The notes under the pieces are model-generated. The model did no database searches, was not told the origin of the DNA, and saw only the letters and a program-made list of their open reading frames with translations. Both the position numbers and the translations under genes were made by a program. Of a DNA stretch of 56,678 nucleotides, positions 36,402-44,512 are shown in pieces (within the stretch, counting starts at the first letter, position 1; each line of letters begins with the position of its first letter). This DNA is from Chthoniobacterales bacterium (GTDB lineage: Bacteria > Verrucomicrobiota > Verrucomicrobiia > Chthoniobacterales > JAATET01): positions 1 to 56,678 of the forward strand of contig DATCRI010000048.1 in the NCBI GenBank assembly GCA_036569045.1, written 5' to 3'.

Positions 36402-37625
36402 ATGCCTCGCACACTCAACCTCGACGCTGGCTTACACGACGCAGTCGGTAAGAAGCACAAAACTGACAAAGCCGAGAAACGCTCCCGTGAGCGCTCGGAC
36501 TTTATTCCCGTCCCCAACTTCGTCCGCGAAGCAGGTGGAGGCGTCCTCAGCGGCACCTTCAAACCTGCCACGCCGCTCAATGGAGACGGCATTGTTTTTC
36601 GAGTCGGCCGCGATCAGGCCGAGAATGACGCGTGGGCGACGAAGCCCGGAAAGAGGATACCGGCACTTTACGCTCAACCTGACGACGGCGAGCCGCTCAT
36701 GCGGGAGCTGGTCGCACTTGCAAACGGTCGCCGTGGCTACAAAGACATTGTCGCGGGCGGAACGGTGAAACTCCGCAAACTCCCAAAGCATGCTGCTCAT
36801 AGCCTCGTAAGCACTGCACCGCCTTGGGCAGTAGAAGTCCTCTCCAAGTTGCCCCAGGAAGATTTTCTGGCCTACATGAAAGGCGGGGCGGGCATCGTGG
36901 CAACGACTACAAAGGATGTCTCGGGTCGGATGTCGTGGAGCGTTTCGGCCCATTGGGACAGCGCAGTGCCTCACTGGCATAGCTCGGTAGCTCAAACCTA
37001 CGATTTCGAGTCGGGAAGCACGCATGGCTTCCTTCACCCAAAATCTCGGTTCTATACGCCGTCATCGAGAGACGTTGGCGGCCACCGGATCATGCGTGAG
37101 TTTCCGGGTCTCCTGGACGAAGAAGTCGCTCGACAAGTTTCCCAAAACCTCTCACGGCCATCGAGAGCCGGAAAGCGCCTGCTAACCATCGAGATCGCCG
37201 ACGAACTCGACTCGTTCACCGAAGAATTTTTCCGGCAGCGTGGACTCTCCGCTGAATACGCCAAAGCCAAAGAAAACTACCGCGAGAAAAAGGAAATTGA
37301 GCAGGATGTTTATCCGCGCCTGCGAGTGGTCGAAAGAACCGCGCAGTATGCCGCAAAGGCCAAAGGCAAACGCCGGAAGAAAGCGATTCATTTGCTCGGA
37401 CATACCGTCGCCGAGCTGCTCGACCGCGCCCTCTGGGCGGCCATTCCGCCAGCTGCACGCCTGCCGCTCCGCTTGGCGTTTAAGGCCTACCGGATCTACA
37501 CGTCCTCAAACGTGCCAGTGACTCGCTCCGTTGCTGACGAGATTCAGCATCAGCTTTTGAGCCTCGTAAAATCCAAGCTCGATTACGCGATTGGCAAACC
37601 TGAGAGCCCCCGAGGGCCACGCTAA
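36402..37625 (+). CDS. divergent HUH-type relaxase/mobilisation protein candidate
   Basis: 407 residues. At ~182-201 the sequence SAHWDSAVPHWHSSVAQTYD contains H-x(7)-HWH: the two-His HUH core and an upstream His, like the HLDE-x-x-PHxH motif of MOBV/MobA relaxases. The N-terminus is basic, a long charged helical part (~285-335) follows, and there is an Ala/Leu-rich C-terminal segment (~340-375). Tyr residues near 216 are candidates for the nicking Tyr. I recognise no named family, so this is a motif-level assignment. Rolling-circle replication initiator is the alternative. Confidence 0.55.
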   Translation: MPRTLNLDAGLHDAVGKKHKTDKAEKRSRERSDFIPVPNFVREAGGGVLSGTFKPATPLNGDGIVFRVGRDQAENDAWATKPGKRIPALYAQPDDGEPLMRELVALANGRRGYKDIVAGGTVKLRKLPKHAAHSLVSTAPPWAVEVLSKLPQEDFLAYMKGGAGIVATTTKDVSGRMSWSVSAHWDSAVPHWHSSVAQTYDFESGSTHGFLHPKSRFYTPSSRDVGGHRIMREFPGLLDEEVARQVSQNLSRPSRAGKRLLTIEIADELDSFTEEFFRQRGLSAEYAKAKENYREKKEIEQDVYPRLRVVERTAQYAAKAKGKRRKKAIHLLGHTVAELLDRALWAAIPPAARLPLRLAFKAYRIYTSSNVPVTRSVADEIQHQLLSLVKSKLDYAIGKPESPRGPR

Positions 37626-37628
37626 ATG

Positions 37629-37648
37629 AAATGAATTTATTCATTTTT
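37629..37648 (+). terminator. terminator after the relaxase candidate
   Basis: AAATGAA-TTTA-TTCATTT stem followed by T residues, six bases after the stop codon. Confidence 0.6.
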
Positions 37649-37682
37649 ATGGATTGAGGATGCGGGGTGGGACAATGGCCGC

Positions 37683-38012
37683 ATGACTGACAAAGAAACT
37701 CTCCTGCAAAATCATTCCCGCACTCTCGACCTGCATTCAGAAATCCTGCTGACGGCCCGCCCGTCCTCTGCGCAAAACGGATTTCTCGTCGAGATCACAG
37801 AGCCTCAAGCAATCCAGCTTGAGGCTCTTTCCGTTGAGCGGAAGACGCTCCTACAAAAGATCTTTCCACCTGCCCCCGCTCCGGCTCGTGCGCCTTTGAG
37901 AAAGCGGTTCACTTCGAACGACCGTCGCTACTTCGAAGACGAGCATGGGAACCGCTTCGAGGACGCTGCCGGCAAAATCCCCTTCGATCCAAACGCCCCC
38001 GTTGTTCTTTGA
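37683..38012 (+). CDS. protein of unknown function
   Basis: 109 residues. A helical N-terminal half is followed by a Pro/Ala-rich linker (FPPAPAPARAPLRK) and a polar C-terminal tail (RRYFEDEHGNRFEDAAGKIP). The next start lies one base after its stop. No family is recognised. Confidence 0.6.
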   Translation: MTDKETLLQNHSRTLDLHSEILLTARPSSAQNGFLVEITEPQAIQLEALSVERKTLLQKIFPPAPAPARAPLRKRFTSNDRRYFEDEHGNRFEDAAGKIPFDPNAPVVL

Positions 38013-38013
38013 T

Positions 38014-38520
38014 ATGCGAGACATCGACGCAGCCGAATCAAACCTCGCGAGTTACAAGCCCGAGGAATACGTCGAAGATCCAATCGACGTTCTAGCAGAC
38101 GCAATCATCGAAGGCGGCGGGACGATCACCCCCGAGGCAAAGGCAAATCTCGCGAGAGCCTACAAAGCACTCAATGCGGAATCGTCCTTCGACGTGATTC
38201 AAATCGCAGTCGAAATCGCTTACGCGCTCGCGGCCTCCAAACTCCGCCGCTGGAAGATTTTGGGACATATCTTGCTAATCGCCATCAAGAAACACCCATG
38301 GTCCGGCGAGAAGGTCGGCAAGTTTTTTGGCCTCTCGCGGGCGGCGATAAACAAACAGGTCACCGAGTTCAAATCGAGGCAGCCCGACTTTTTGACCGCA
38401 GCTGAGGAGCGGTATTCAAAGCAATGCGCTGAACGCGCCGCTTGGGTCCACGAAGAAACAAACAACCATCTCACAGCATCATGGAATCTAGCCTCACAAC
38501 AACTCAAGAAGGCAGCGTAA
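38014..38520 (+). CDS. protein of unknown function with possible helix-turn-helix
   Basis: 168 residues. The segment GEKVGKFFGLSRAAINKQVT could be an HTH (turn at GLS). The N-terminal third is acidic. It overlaps the next gene in another frame by 40 bases, so these genes are translationally coupled. It may be a regulator within the mobilisation/maintenance operon. Confidence 0.6.
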   Translation: MRDIDAAESNLASYKPEEYVEDPIDVLADAIIEGGGTITPEAKANLARAYKALNAESSFDVIQIAVEIAYALAASKLRRWKILGHILLIAIKKHPWSGEKVGKFFGLSRAAINKQVTEFKSRQPDFLTAAEERYSKQCAERAAWVHEETNNHLTASWNLASQQLKKAA

Positions 38521-39131
38521 CGACTACTCCTGAAGTCGTCTCCGAAATCAAAACTCTCCATCTTCAAAGCCAGTGCGAATTTCTCGCGGCTGGCCGTGGC
38601 TTCCTGCAACGCGGGATACGGATTGGAGAGCTACTTCAAAATCGTCGACAGGGAATGCTCGATGCTCATCTGGCGTTTTTGGAAAAGGAATTTCCAAAGA
38701 AGCACGAGCAAGTCGCCCTCAAGGTTCTCGAACTTCAATCGCAGGGAGAAGATCCAACAAAGATCATCGCCCGGGAATTTTTCGATTGGTTCGAGCAAAG
38801 CGGAATCAACGAGGTTTTTTCCTCTCGGACTGCCACCGACTATCTCCAAATCTACGCACACCGTGCGGAGGTCGAGCAGCTCACCGAGATCAACTCACTG
38901 CATGCTGCATTGAGAATTATCCGAATTCCCAAACCGCAACTCGAAGCTCCCGAGGCGATCGACGAGGAGGAAGGCCAAGCGAAAACGAAAGAGACTCCTC
39001 TTGAAAAGGCTCTCCAAAGTTTCTGGAACTACGCCCTCGCGAAGGATGATTGGAGCGACGGAGAGAAGGGCGAATACCTCCACGATTTGTATGAACGGAC
39101 CACCTTCGCTCAACGCAAAGGTTGGCTGTAA
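38481..39131 (+). CDS. DUF3102-like protein
   Basis: 216 residues. GIRIGELLQNRRQ followed by WFEQSGINEVFSSRTATDYLQIY resembles the DUF3102 layout (IGELL-x-A-K ... F-S-x-R-T-A-x-x-Y). This family occurs on plasmids and phages, sometimes near partition genes, with unknown function. I use the ATG at 38481; an upstream in-frame start adds 13 residues inside the previous gene. Confidence 0.55.
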   Translation: MESSLTTTQEGSVTTTPEVVSEIKTLHLQSQCEFLAAGRGFLQRGIRIGELLQNRRQGMLDAHLAFLEKEFPKKHEQVALKVLELQSQGEDPTKIIAREFFDWFEQSGINEVFSSRTATDYLQIYAHRAEVEQLTEINSLHAALRIIRIPKPQLEAPEAIDEEEGQAKTKETPLEKALQSFWNYALAKDDWSDGEKGEYLHDLYERTTFAQRKGWL

Positions 39132-39135
39132 CTGT

Positions 39136-39190
39136 CTCCCCAATTTCTCCAATCGAGCGCGGAACTCCGCGTTCCTTTGGGGAATTTCAT
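39136..39190. repeat. palindromic repeat, copy A
   Basis: Core GAGCGCGGAACTCCGCGTTC flanked by CCAA/TTGG and followed by GGGGAATTTC. It is related to the longer palindrome at 43557-43596. It can also act as a terminator since T6 follows. Confidence 0.55.
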
Positions 39191-39212
39191 TTTTTGACCC
39201 CAACGGAGAAGC

Positions 39213-39362
39213 ATGGAACTCACACCCGAACAACAGGGATACGAGGCCTTTCAAGAAGGCGTCGAAAACTACTCAAATCCGTTCAAAGCGTTGGCTGAAG
39301 AGTGGGATATTGGATGGCTTCGGGGTTGGAACGAAGAAAACGAAGATGACGCCGTGGCGTAG
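39213..39362 (+). CDS. 49-residue RMF/CrpP-like small protein
   Basis: QGYEAFQEGVENYSNPFKAL followed by EEWDIGWLRGWNEE fits the pattern G-x-x-A-x-x-x-G-x(5-6)-NP ... W-x-x-GW, seen in ribosome-modulation-factor-related small proteins of proteobacteria and phages. It has a clear start just after the palindromic repeat. Function by analogy is only tentative. Confidence 0.6.
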   Translation: MELTPEQQGYEAFQEGVENYSNPFKALAEEWDIGWLRGWNEENEDDAVA

Positions 39363-39367
39363 ATGCC

Positions 39368-39541
39368 ATGACTAAACTAGAATTCATCTCCGCCCTTCAA
39401 GATTACCCCGATGAAGCAGACGTTTGCTTCAAGTCACCCGAGTCCGGGAGACTTTATATCCCGGAGGAATGCGACATGCGCGAGGAGACATCCCACCGGC
39501 TGGGCCTCCTTTGCCCAGAGCCTATAATCGTGATCGGGTAA
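39368..39541 (+). CDS. 57-residue protein of unknown function
   Basis: Starts five bases after the previous stop. It contains LEFISALQDYPDEADVCF, which resembles short phage/plasmid proteins that open with a helix followed by DD-x-x-V. It ends just before a terminator. Confidence 0.5.
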   Translation: MTKLEFISALQDYPDEADVCFKSPESGRLYIPEECDMREETSHRLGLLCPEPIIVIG

Positions 39542-39565
39542 ATCGAAGCCGAGTTTCATACCAAG

Positions 39566-39595
39566 AACCCGCCCTAACACGGCGGGTTTCTTTTT
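39566..39595 (+). terminator. terminator of the 37.7-39.5 kb operon
   Basis: AACCCGCC (39566-39573) and GGCGGGTT (39581-39588) form an 8-bp stem followed by TCTTTTT. Confidence 0.75.
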
Positions 39596-39627
39596 GCCCT
39601 TCTGCCTGATAAATACAGGCACTGCGT

Positions 39628-40461
39628 ATGATGACTCAAACGGCAAGGTCGGTGATTTCATCGTGTGTTGTTTCCGAACTTGGAGATTCCGCCGAGGCAG
39701 TTCGGACGACACGACTTCGACGCGCTGAGCAGTCTATCCAATGCGGGTTTAGCGGGGCAGATGGAGTTTCTGTGAACGCAATGGCCGTCGCGATGATGGA
39801 TCTCTATCGCGCCAAAGTTGAGGTCGCATGGGCGGAGGGAGAGAAAGCCGCAATTGAAGTCGTAACTCAGGAAAATGCTCCGATTGAAGGGGAGCTGTAT
39901 GAGGTGCTTCTCGCTGCTCTCGATAGCATTCGGGGGTTGGTTTATTCCCAATATCGAGAATGCGTCGCGATCATCGTTCGGCAAAATACCCAAATCGGAT
40001 TCCCACCTACCGAACCCAAGCCCACCTGGGATACCTTTGTTGCCGACGTTCATGGGCGCTTGAAAGCGAGATGTGAGCGAGTCACCCTCAAGCTGCAACA
40101 CGGTCGTCCGACTATGTCCACGAACACCTACAATTTTAACGTCGAAACCCTTTCTGGCGGGGTGATGATAAATTCTCCAGGGGCAACTCAGACAGTGACC
40201 AATACTGTCACGGTTCAGTTGGACTTTACCCCACTACGTCAGGCGTTGGAATCGGCCGATTTGCCGGAACCGGTGAAAGGGGCTGCTAGGGCTGAAATCG
40301 ACAAGATGGAAGCAGCCTCAGGGAGCGGGGATGCGAAAGGTTTCGCGGGTGCATATGTGAAGCTGACATCGATCGCGGCCGACCATGCCCAGCTTTGGCC
40401 TGTGGTAGCTCCATACGTGGCAAACATGGCGACGGCCCTGTCGCAGATTCTCTCCGGCTGA
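39628..40461 (+). CDS. protein of unknown function with N-terminal helical and C-terminal helical domains
   Basis: 277 residues. A helical N-terminal part (~1-165) is joined to a beta-rich hinge around YNFNVETLSGGVMINSPG and a helical C-terminal domain (~205-277, LRQALESADLPEPVKGAARA). The N-F-x-V ... G-x-x-I-N-S-x-G hinge is of the type found between effector and sensor parts of several defence proteins, but I cannot name a family. Confidence 0.6.
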   Translation: MMTQTARSVISSCVVSELGDSAEAVRTTRLRRAEQSIQCGFSGADGVSVNAMAVAMMDLYRAKVEVAWAEGEKAAIEVVTQENAPIEGELYEVLLAALDSIRGLVYSQYRECVAIIVRQNTQIGFPPTEPKPTWDTFVADVHGRLKARCERVTLKLQHGRPTMSTNTYNFNVETLSGGVMINSPGATQTVTNTVTVQLDFTPLRQALESADLPEPVKGAARAEIDKMEAASGSGDAKGFAGAYVKLTSIAADHAQLWPVVAPYVANMATALSQILSG

Positions 40462-40485
40462 ACGGTCGCGCCGGCAGAACATCGA

Positions 40486-41097
40486 TCAATCCATGTAGAA
40501 CCGTTCGGCATCCATGGCCTCGGCTTTCTGGTCCGTCAGAATTGGAATGTATCCGGCGACGGCCTCTAGCCAGTCGCAAACCCAAGTCAGGATCGTCCGG
40601 ACGTTTTCCAAATTGATATGCGTGATTTCCTTGGGGATGCCGGCGTCTGAGTAGCGGAAGCCAAACCCTTTTGGATCGACGGCCATGATTTGCCCGATGG
40701 CCTTTTCAACACCATTCATCCACTCCCCCTCTTCCTCGACGTTCTCAGAAATTTCGAGAATGAGCGGTTTGCATTCGCTCCAAAGTTTGTGGAGGTCGTG
40801 ACCCTTGATCACAGGCTTGTCGTAGATCCCATAGCGGCGGAACTCCTCGAGGATTTGTTTGAGCCGTAGCTCAAGGTGCTGCCGGTAGTTATAGATGATC
40901 GGATAGACGAGAAAGTCGATGACTCCACGGTTGTCCTCGATGTCGCGAATGAGCGCCTCGGCGGCTCTCCTGAACCCCTCGACATAACCCGTCTCGGGAT
41001 AGTGCGAGTAATTCACGCACGCATTCAGGTGATGAGGCCCTCCGCCTCTCCAAAGGTCGAAATCTGCGGGTGGGGGACCGTAGTTCGGCGTGGACAT
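40486..41097 (-). CDS. HEPN-like helical protein
   Basis: 203 residues, all-alpha. VYPIIYNYRQHLELRLKQIL followed by HDLHKLWSE resembles HEPN-fold proteins (a long helix with Y-R-x-H-L-E-L-x-L-K and a later H-x-L-x-x-L). A canonical R-x(4-6)-H ribonuclease motif is not certain (candidate RQHLELR). It lies nine bases after the upstream membrane-protein gene, so they form a pair. A defence or toxin role is a guess. Confidence 0.55.
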   Translation of the reverse strand: MSTPNYGPPPADFDLWRGGGPHHLNACVNYSHYPETGYVEGFRRAAEALIRDIEDNRGVIDFLVYPIIYNYRQHLELRLKQILEEFRRYGIYDKPVIKGHDLHKLWSECKPLILEISENVEEEGEWMNGVEKAIGQIMAVDPKGFGFRYSDAGIPKEITHINLENVRTILTWVCDWLEAVAGYIPILTDQKAEAMDAERFYMD

Positions 41098-41106
41098 ACA
41101 GCGTTC

Positions 41107-41949
41107 TTACTTCCAAGCCTCCGAGATCTTCGGCCAGTCGTAAGACTTCCGATTCTTGTGGTCTACGATGTGGATTTGCCCGCAATAGAAAAGGAAACAG
41201 AACGTGCGTTCATCACGCATGGCGGCTCTCAAGATCGCATTGTTGTAGACCCTTTTCGCTCCGATAAATGCAATCACGGGGAATGCGATAAGGCCCAGGA
41301 ACCACCAAAAGTTGAACAGAAATCCAAGGGCAACGGCGATTAATGGCCCTGCTGGAAACAGGAGTGCGAAAAACATGTGGAGGTGCTGGGTTCCTTTGTC
41401 TGCAACCAACCCCAGAAGCTGTGACTCTTGCTTGAATGCGAAACGCCCGACCGCCATTTCCCCACCTGCGATGGCATCTCTAAACGATGCCCATTCTCTC
41501 ACCGGAAACGTTGGAATCTGGGCGAGGTAAACGGGGTATTTCTCATCGGCGTTGATCAGTGAATCGGTGACGTGATCCAAAGGCGTTTCCTTGTATCCTA
41601 GCGGAGTCGAAAACAGCGGAGCGTCGAACGGTATACCTTCGTCCTCGGGAAGGTAGTGCTCGGGGATATCAAATTTGATCGTCCGATCTAGGCCTGAAAC
41701 ATTCTGAATGTTTATCTGCCCTCGGCCATCTTGGCGGACATGGATGAAATAGCGGTTGCCCTTAGAATCTGTCCCAATCGGCTTCTTTGCATCGAGTTCC
41801 TTCGCCGTTGGCGCATTCGGCATCTGAATTAACGAGTCCGTAAGAATCGGAACGTCGTGAGGCATTCGCTCTCCATCCTTCAGAGCCAACGAAACAGAAA
41901 TCCGCTTCACGGCATTCATGCGCCTTGCGCGTTCGTTGGGGGAGAGCAT
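41107..41949 (-). CDS. membrane protein with two transmembrane segments
   Basis: 280 residues. A soluble N-terminal region of ~190 residues (YFIHVRQDGRGQINIQNVSG) is followed by two adjacent hydrophobic segments (~203-222 and ~227-245) and a short C-terminal tail. A start at the internal Met 11 (MNAVKRISVSL) is possible. It is upstream partner of the HEPN-like gene. The function is unknown; membrane partners with HEPN proteins are seen in abortive systems. Confidence 0.6.
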   Translation of the reverse strand: MLSPNERARRMNAVKRISVSLALKDGERMPHDVPILTDSLIQMPNAPTAKELDAKKPIGTDSKGNRYFIHVRQDGRGQINIQNVSGLDRTIKFDIPEHYLPEDEGIPFDAPLFSTPLGYKETPLDHVTDSLINADEKYPVYLAQIPTFPVREWASFRDAIAGGEMAVGRFAFKQESQLLGLVADKGTQHLHMFFALLFPAGPLIAVALGFLFNFWWFLGLIAFPVIAFIGAKRVYNNAILRAAMRDERTFCFLFYCGQIHIVDHKNRKSYDWPKISEAWK

Positions 41950-42009
41950 TGGCCCGCATTATCAGATACAGATCCTCATTGCGAGGATTGACCCGACGCC
42001 ATGGGTGCC

Positions 42010-42690
42010 ATGAACACCAAATCCCGAGACTTAACAAAACGGGAAGTGGAGCAAACTTTCTGCCCGAGCTGACAGCCAAATTCCGTGGGCTAAAGCGCTC
42101 CAAACTTACCTCCGCTTGGCCTCTACAGCGGAGAAATCGACGGCATCGTCGGAGCCTTCACTCAACAAGCCGTAGCTCGGTTTGCCGATTCGCTCTCGGT
42201 CTCCAAAGTCGCGGAATCCAAACCTACACGTGTTTCGGATTCATACGGCGTCGATGAACGCAGCGCGAAGAACATTGCGACTCTTCACCCCAAGGTTCAA
42301 CCGATCGCCATCGAGTTTTTGAAGCAGGCAAACTCCGCCGTTCCTGCGGGCCATGTCGTGAAGATCATTTCCGGAACTCGGACCTACGCGGAGCAAGATG
42401 CTCTCTACGCGAAGGGCCGCACAGCTCCCGGTTTCAAAGTCACGAATGCTCGTGCCGGTTATTCAAATCATAACTTCGGAGTCGCCTTCGATGTCGGGAT
42501 CTTCAACGGCTCCGACTACCTTGAAGATTCTCCGTTATACCGCAAACTCGCTCCCGTCGGGAAAGCACTGAGACTGAGCTGGGGAGGCGATTGGAAATCG
42601 ATCAAAGATGAACCTCACTACGAATATCCGACCGGGTTAACGCTCGCCCAAATGCGGGCGCGGGTTGCGGAGGGTCACTCTGTTATTTGA
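42010..42690 (+). pseudogene. endolysin (peptidoglycan-binding + M15 L-Ala-D-Glu peptidase), frameshifted
   Basis: The C-terminal part (~42250-42690) is an intact M15C peptidase: SGTRTYAEQDALYAKGRT, NHNFGVAFDVGIF, LSWGGDWKS and DEPHYE give the Zn ligands. Upstream, LGLYSGEIDGIVGAFTQQAV is a peptidoglycan-binding domain in the same frame, but stops occur at 42070 and 42091. The missing piece (SARADSQIPWAKALQTYLR) is readable in another frame between about 42045 and 42115. So two compensating indels interrupt the gene near 42037-42050 and 42110-42118. A start at TTG 42319 could still express the peptidase alone. Confidence 0.75.
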
Positions 42691-42987
42691 GTTTAGGCTT
42701 GACTTACGAGGTCCGAGAGGACAGCTATCGCTTTGGCGGTAGCAGGAGCTACCTAGCGCCGCGTTTATCGGGCGGGCATTCAGCCCGCTCCAATAACGCC
42801 TAGTCGGCGTTTCTTTTGAGGCCTTAACCGAGTCGCCTTTCGGCGTCTCGATCAAGGCTCGTCGAATGGAGGGAGTTTTGAACTAACGAGAGAGACGACG
42901 ACGGCGCATAGGCGCTGATCGAAGTTCGATCCCGGTTAGCGACCTTGGCTGAGTCACTCGACTTGGCCGCAAGAAAGCCAAACCAAA
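42691..42987. other. non-coding stretch with hairpins
   Basis: No gene supported. It contains GCGGGC-ATTCA-GCCCGC (42772-42788), ACGCC-TAGTC-GGCGT followed by TTCTTTT (42796-42817, terminator-like) and GAGTCGCC-TTTC-GGCGTCTC (42829-42848). It could be a terminator region for the endolysin plus a small structured RNA. Confidence 0.45.
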
Positions 42988-43497
42988 ATGCGTAATCGCG
43001 CCAAAACCCACAACACCACAAACCAAACTGATAACTTCACGGAGTGTTACAAACGCTCCCTGAGCTACGACCATACGAAGAAACATCCGGGATACTGGAA
43101 GTTTGCTCTCGCTCTTCAATTCGATTGCGAGGGTCACGAGATTGATGAAGAGACACTCCTCGATGCTGGAACCCAAGTCGCATCCGCGCTTATGGGGGCC
43201 GGTGGATTCGGAGACACCGTTCTCGGAAACTGCTGGGTGATGTCACCCGAGAAAGTTTACTCGCAGGAAGATGCGGTCATATTCAGGGGAGAACTCCCGG
43301 ATGTGCCGGCAGACGTCAAACCTCAGGTCTTGCAGCAGCTGGCGGCCGTTGCGACGACGGCTACTGGCCACCGCTACACCGCGGCCCAGTATTGGGACGG
43401 AGAAGTATTGAAGTTCACGTTTGCAATTGGTGGCGGCCTGAGGCCGGTCCACATGGTGGACGGACAATATCAATTCGTCGACGTTTCGAAGAACTAG
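42988..43497 (+). CDS. protein of unknown function
   Basis: 169 residues, soluble, mixed alpha/beta. The C-terminal half alternates hydrophobic strands (EVLKFTFAIGGGLRPVHMVD). No motif is recognised. It is followed by a very strong terminator, so it is a transcribed single gene. Confidence 0.6.
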   Translation: MRNRAKTHNTTNQTDNFTECYKRSLSYDHTKKHPGYWKFALALQFDCEGHEIDEETLLDAGTQVASALMGAGGFGDTVLGNCWVMSPEKVYSQEDAVIFRGELPDVPADVKPQVLQQLAAVATTATGHRYTAAQYWDGEVLKFTFAIGGGLRPVHMVDGQYQFVDVSKN

Positions 43498-43514
43498 ACG
43501 GCGTTGAGCCAAGA

Positions 43515-43546
43515 GGCGGAGGAGAGAAATCTCCTCCGCCTTTTTT
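43515..43546 (+). terminator. strong intrinsic terminator
   Basis: GGCGGAGGAGA (43515-43525), GAAA tetraloop, TCTCCTCCGCC (43530-43540), then six T. Confidence 0.9.
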
Positions 43547-43556
43547 GTATTCAAAT

Positions 43557-43596
43557 TTCCCCATTCGAGCGCGGAGTTCCGCGTTCGAATGGGGAA
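43557..43596. repeat. palindromic repeat, copy B (19-bp arms)
   Basis: A nearly perfect 19-bp inverted repeat with only two central bases; the innermost part TTCGAGCGCGGA/TCCGCGTTCGAA matches copy A at 39136-39190. It is followed by CCAACGCGTTGG, another palindrome. Confidence 0.7.
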
Positions 43597-43728
43597 TTTC
43601 CAACGCGTTGGAACTTTGACGCACCGGCAGAGGCATGCCACCAGCCTTTTCTCCGGAATGAAATCAATCGCGCCTGCGACCGCTGGCTCCGCTCCCGTGG
43701 TTTGCCAACCTGTGGGAGTCGGTCCCAG

Positions 43729-44157
43729 TTACAACTTTTTGAGCGGGCTGTTCGTGGAGCTGTACCCACCTTTCCGCATGCTCGATTTGCGAAGCATGAG
43801 GTAGCGCGAAAAAACCTCGTAGGTCTGAGTGAGCTTTACGCCGTCGTTGGTCTTAATCTCAAGTTTGAGATACTTCGAACCTGCCTTCTTAACTTTGCCC
43901 TTCAATGAGACAGGATAGTTGGCGTAGTTACTCGAAGCTGGGCCTTCGGCGTTTGCGTTGCCGACGATCTTCCCCTTCGACGTAATCTTCGCCCCGCCTT
44001 GATAGCCCCAGCTTCCGTCGCCAACGTTCGCGACGTTTACGAGATTGATCGAGAAGAGGTAGTTCCCGGCAAGAAGTTTAAGCGGGTTAGGATTTGCCGC
44101 CTGCGTTTGGGCGACAGAGGCAAACATTGCGAAAGCGAGAAGGGAAAACAGGCGCAT
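43729..44157 (-). CDS. secreted protein of unknown function
   Basis: 142 residues. A signal peptide of about 20 residues (LLAFAMFASVAQTQA) is followed by a beta-rich domain (GNYLFSINLVN, GGAKITSKGKIVGNANAEG, YLKLEIKTNDG). It resembles small lipocalin-like/beta-barrel exported proteins, but no family is certain. It is divergent from an XRE regulator with a direct-repeat operator between, so likely controlled by it. Confidence 0.65.
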   Translation of the reverse strand: MRLFSLLAFAMFASVAQTQAANPNPLKLLAGNYLFSINLVNVANVGDGSWGYQGGAKITSKGKIVGNANAEGPASSNYANYPVSLKGKVKKAGSKYLKLEIKTNDGVKLTQTYEVFSRYLMLRKSSMRKGGYSSTNSPLKKL

Positions 44158-44191
44158 TACCTCGGCGTAAATGTTTCAAACAAACAAGTCA

Positions 44192-44234
44192 ATGCTGGCA
44201 TTCATCAACGGTAACATTGATCTATGCTGGCATT
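44192..44234. promoter_or_regulatory. direct-repeat operator between divergent genes
   Basis: ATGCTGGCATT occurs at 44192-44202 and 44224-44234, 32 bases apart (three helical turns). CGGTAA and CCGTTAA follow the two copies. It lies between the secreted-protein gene and the XRE gene. Confidence 0.55.
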
Positions 44235-44281
44235 ATTGCCGTTAAGGTGCTCAAGTGCCTGCGCGAACTCTCAATCGGACG

Positions 44282-44512
44282 ATGGATGGAAAATCGAATC
44301 TTCTCGGAGCCAAGCTCAAAGAGCTGCGGTTAAAAGAAGGTCTGACGCAAGCGCAGGTCGTGGAGCGGCTCCAAAAGCGAAAGAAGCAACCTTGGGACTG
44401 CGACACGATTGTTTACTCCACGATCGAACTTCAAAAGCGATCGCTGTCTGACATCGAGACAGCGGCAATCCTTGAGGTCCTCGGCCGAACGTGGGCCGAT
44501 CTGCAAACATGA
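44282..44512 (+). CDS. XRE-family helix-turn-helix regulator
   Basis: 76 residues. LGAKLKELRLKEGLTQAQVVERL is the XRE helix 1-2-3 start, and the end (LEVLGRTWADL) is the usual helix 5. A GTG start at 44255 would add nine residues. It overlaps the next gene by ATGA. It probably binds the ATGCTGGCATT repeats upstream and represses itself and the divergent secreted-protein gene. Confidence 0.82.
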   Translation: MDGKSNLLGAKLKELRLKEGLTQAQVVERLQKRKKQPWDCDTIVYSTIELQKRSLSDIETAAILEVLGRTWADLQT

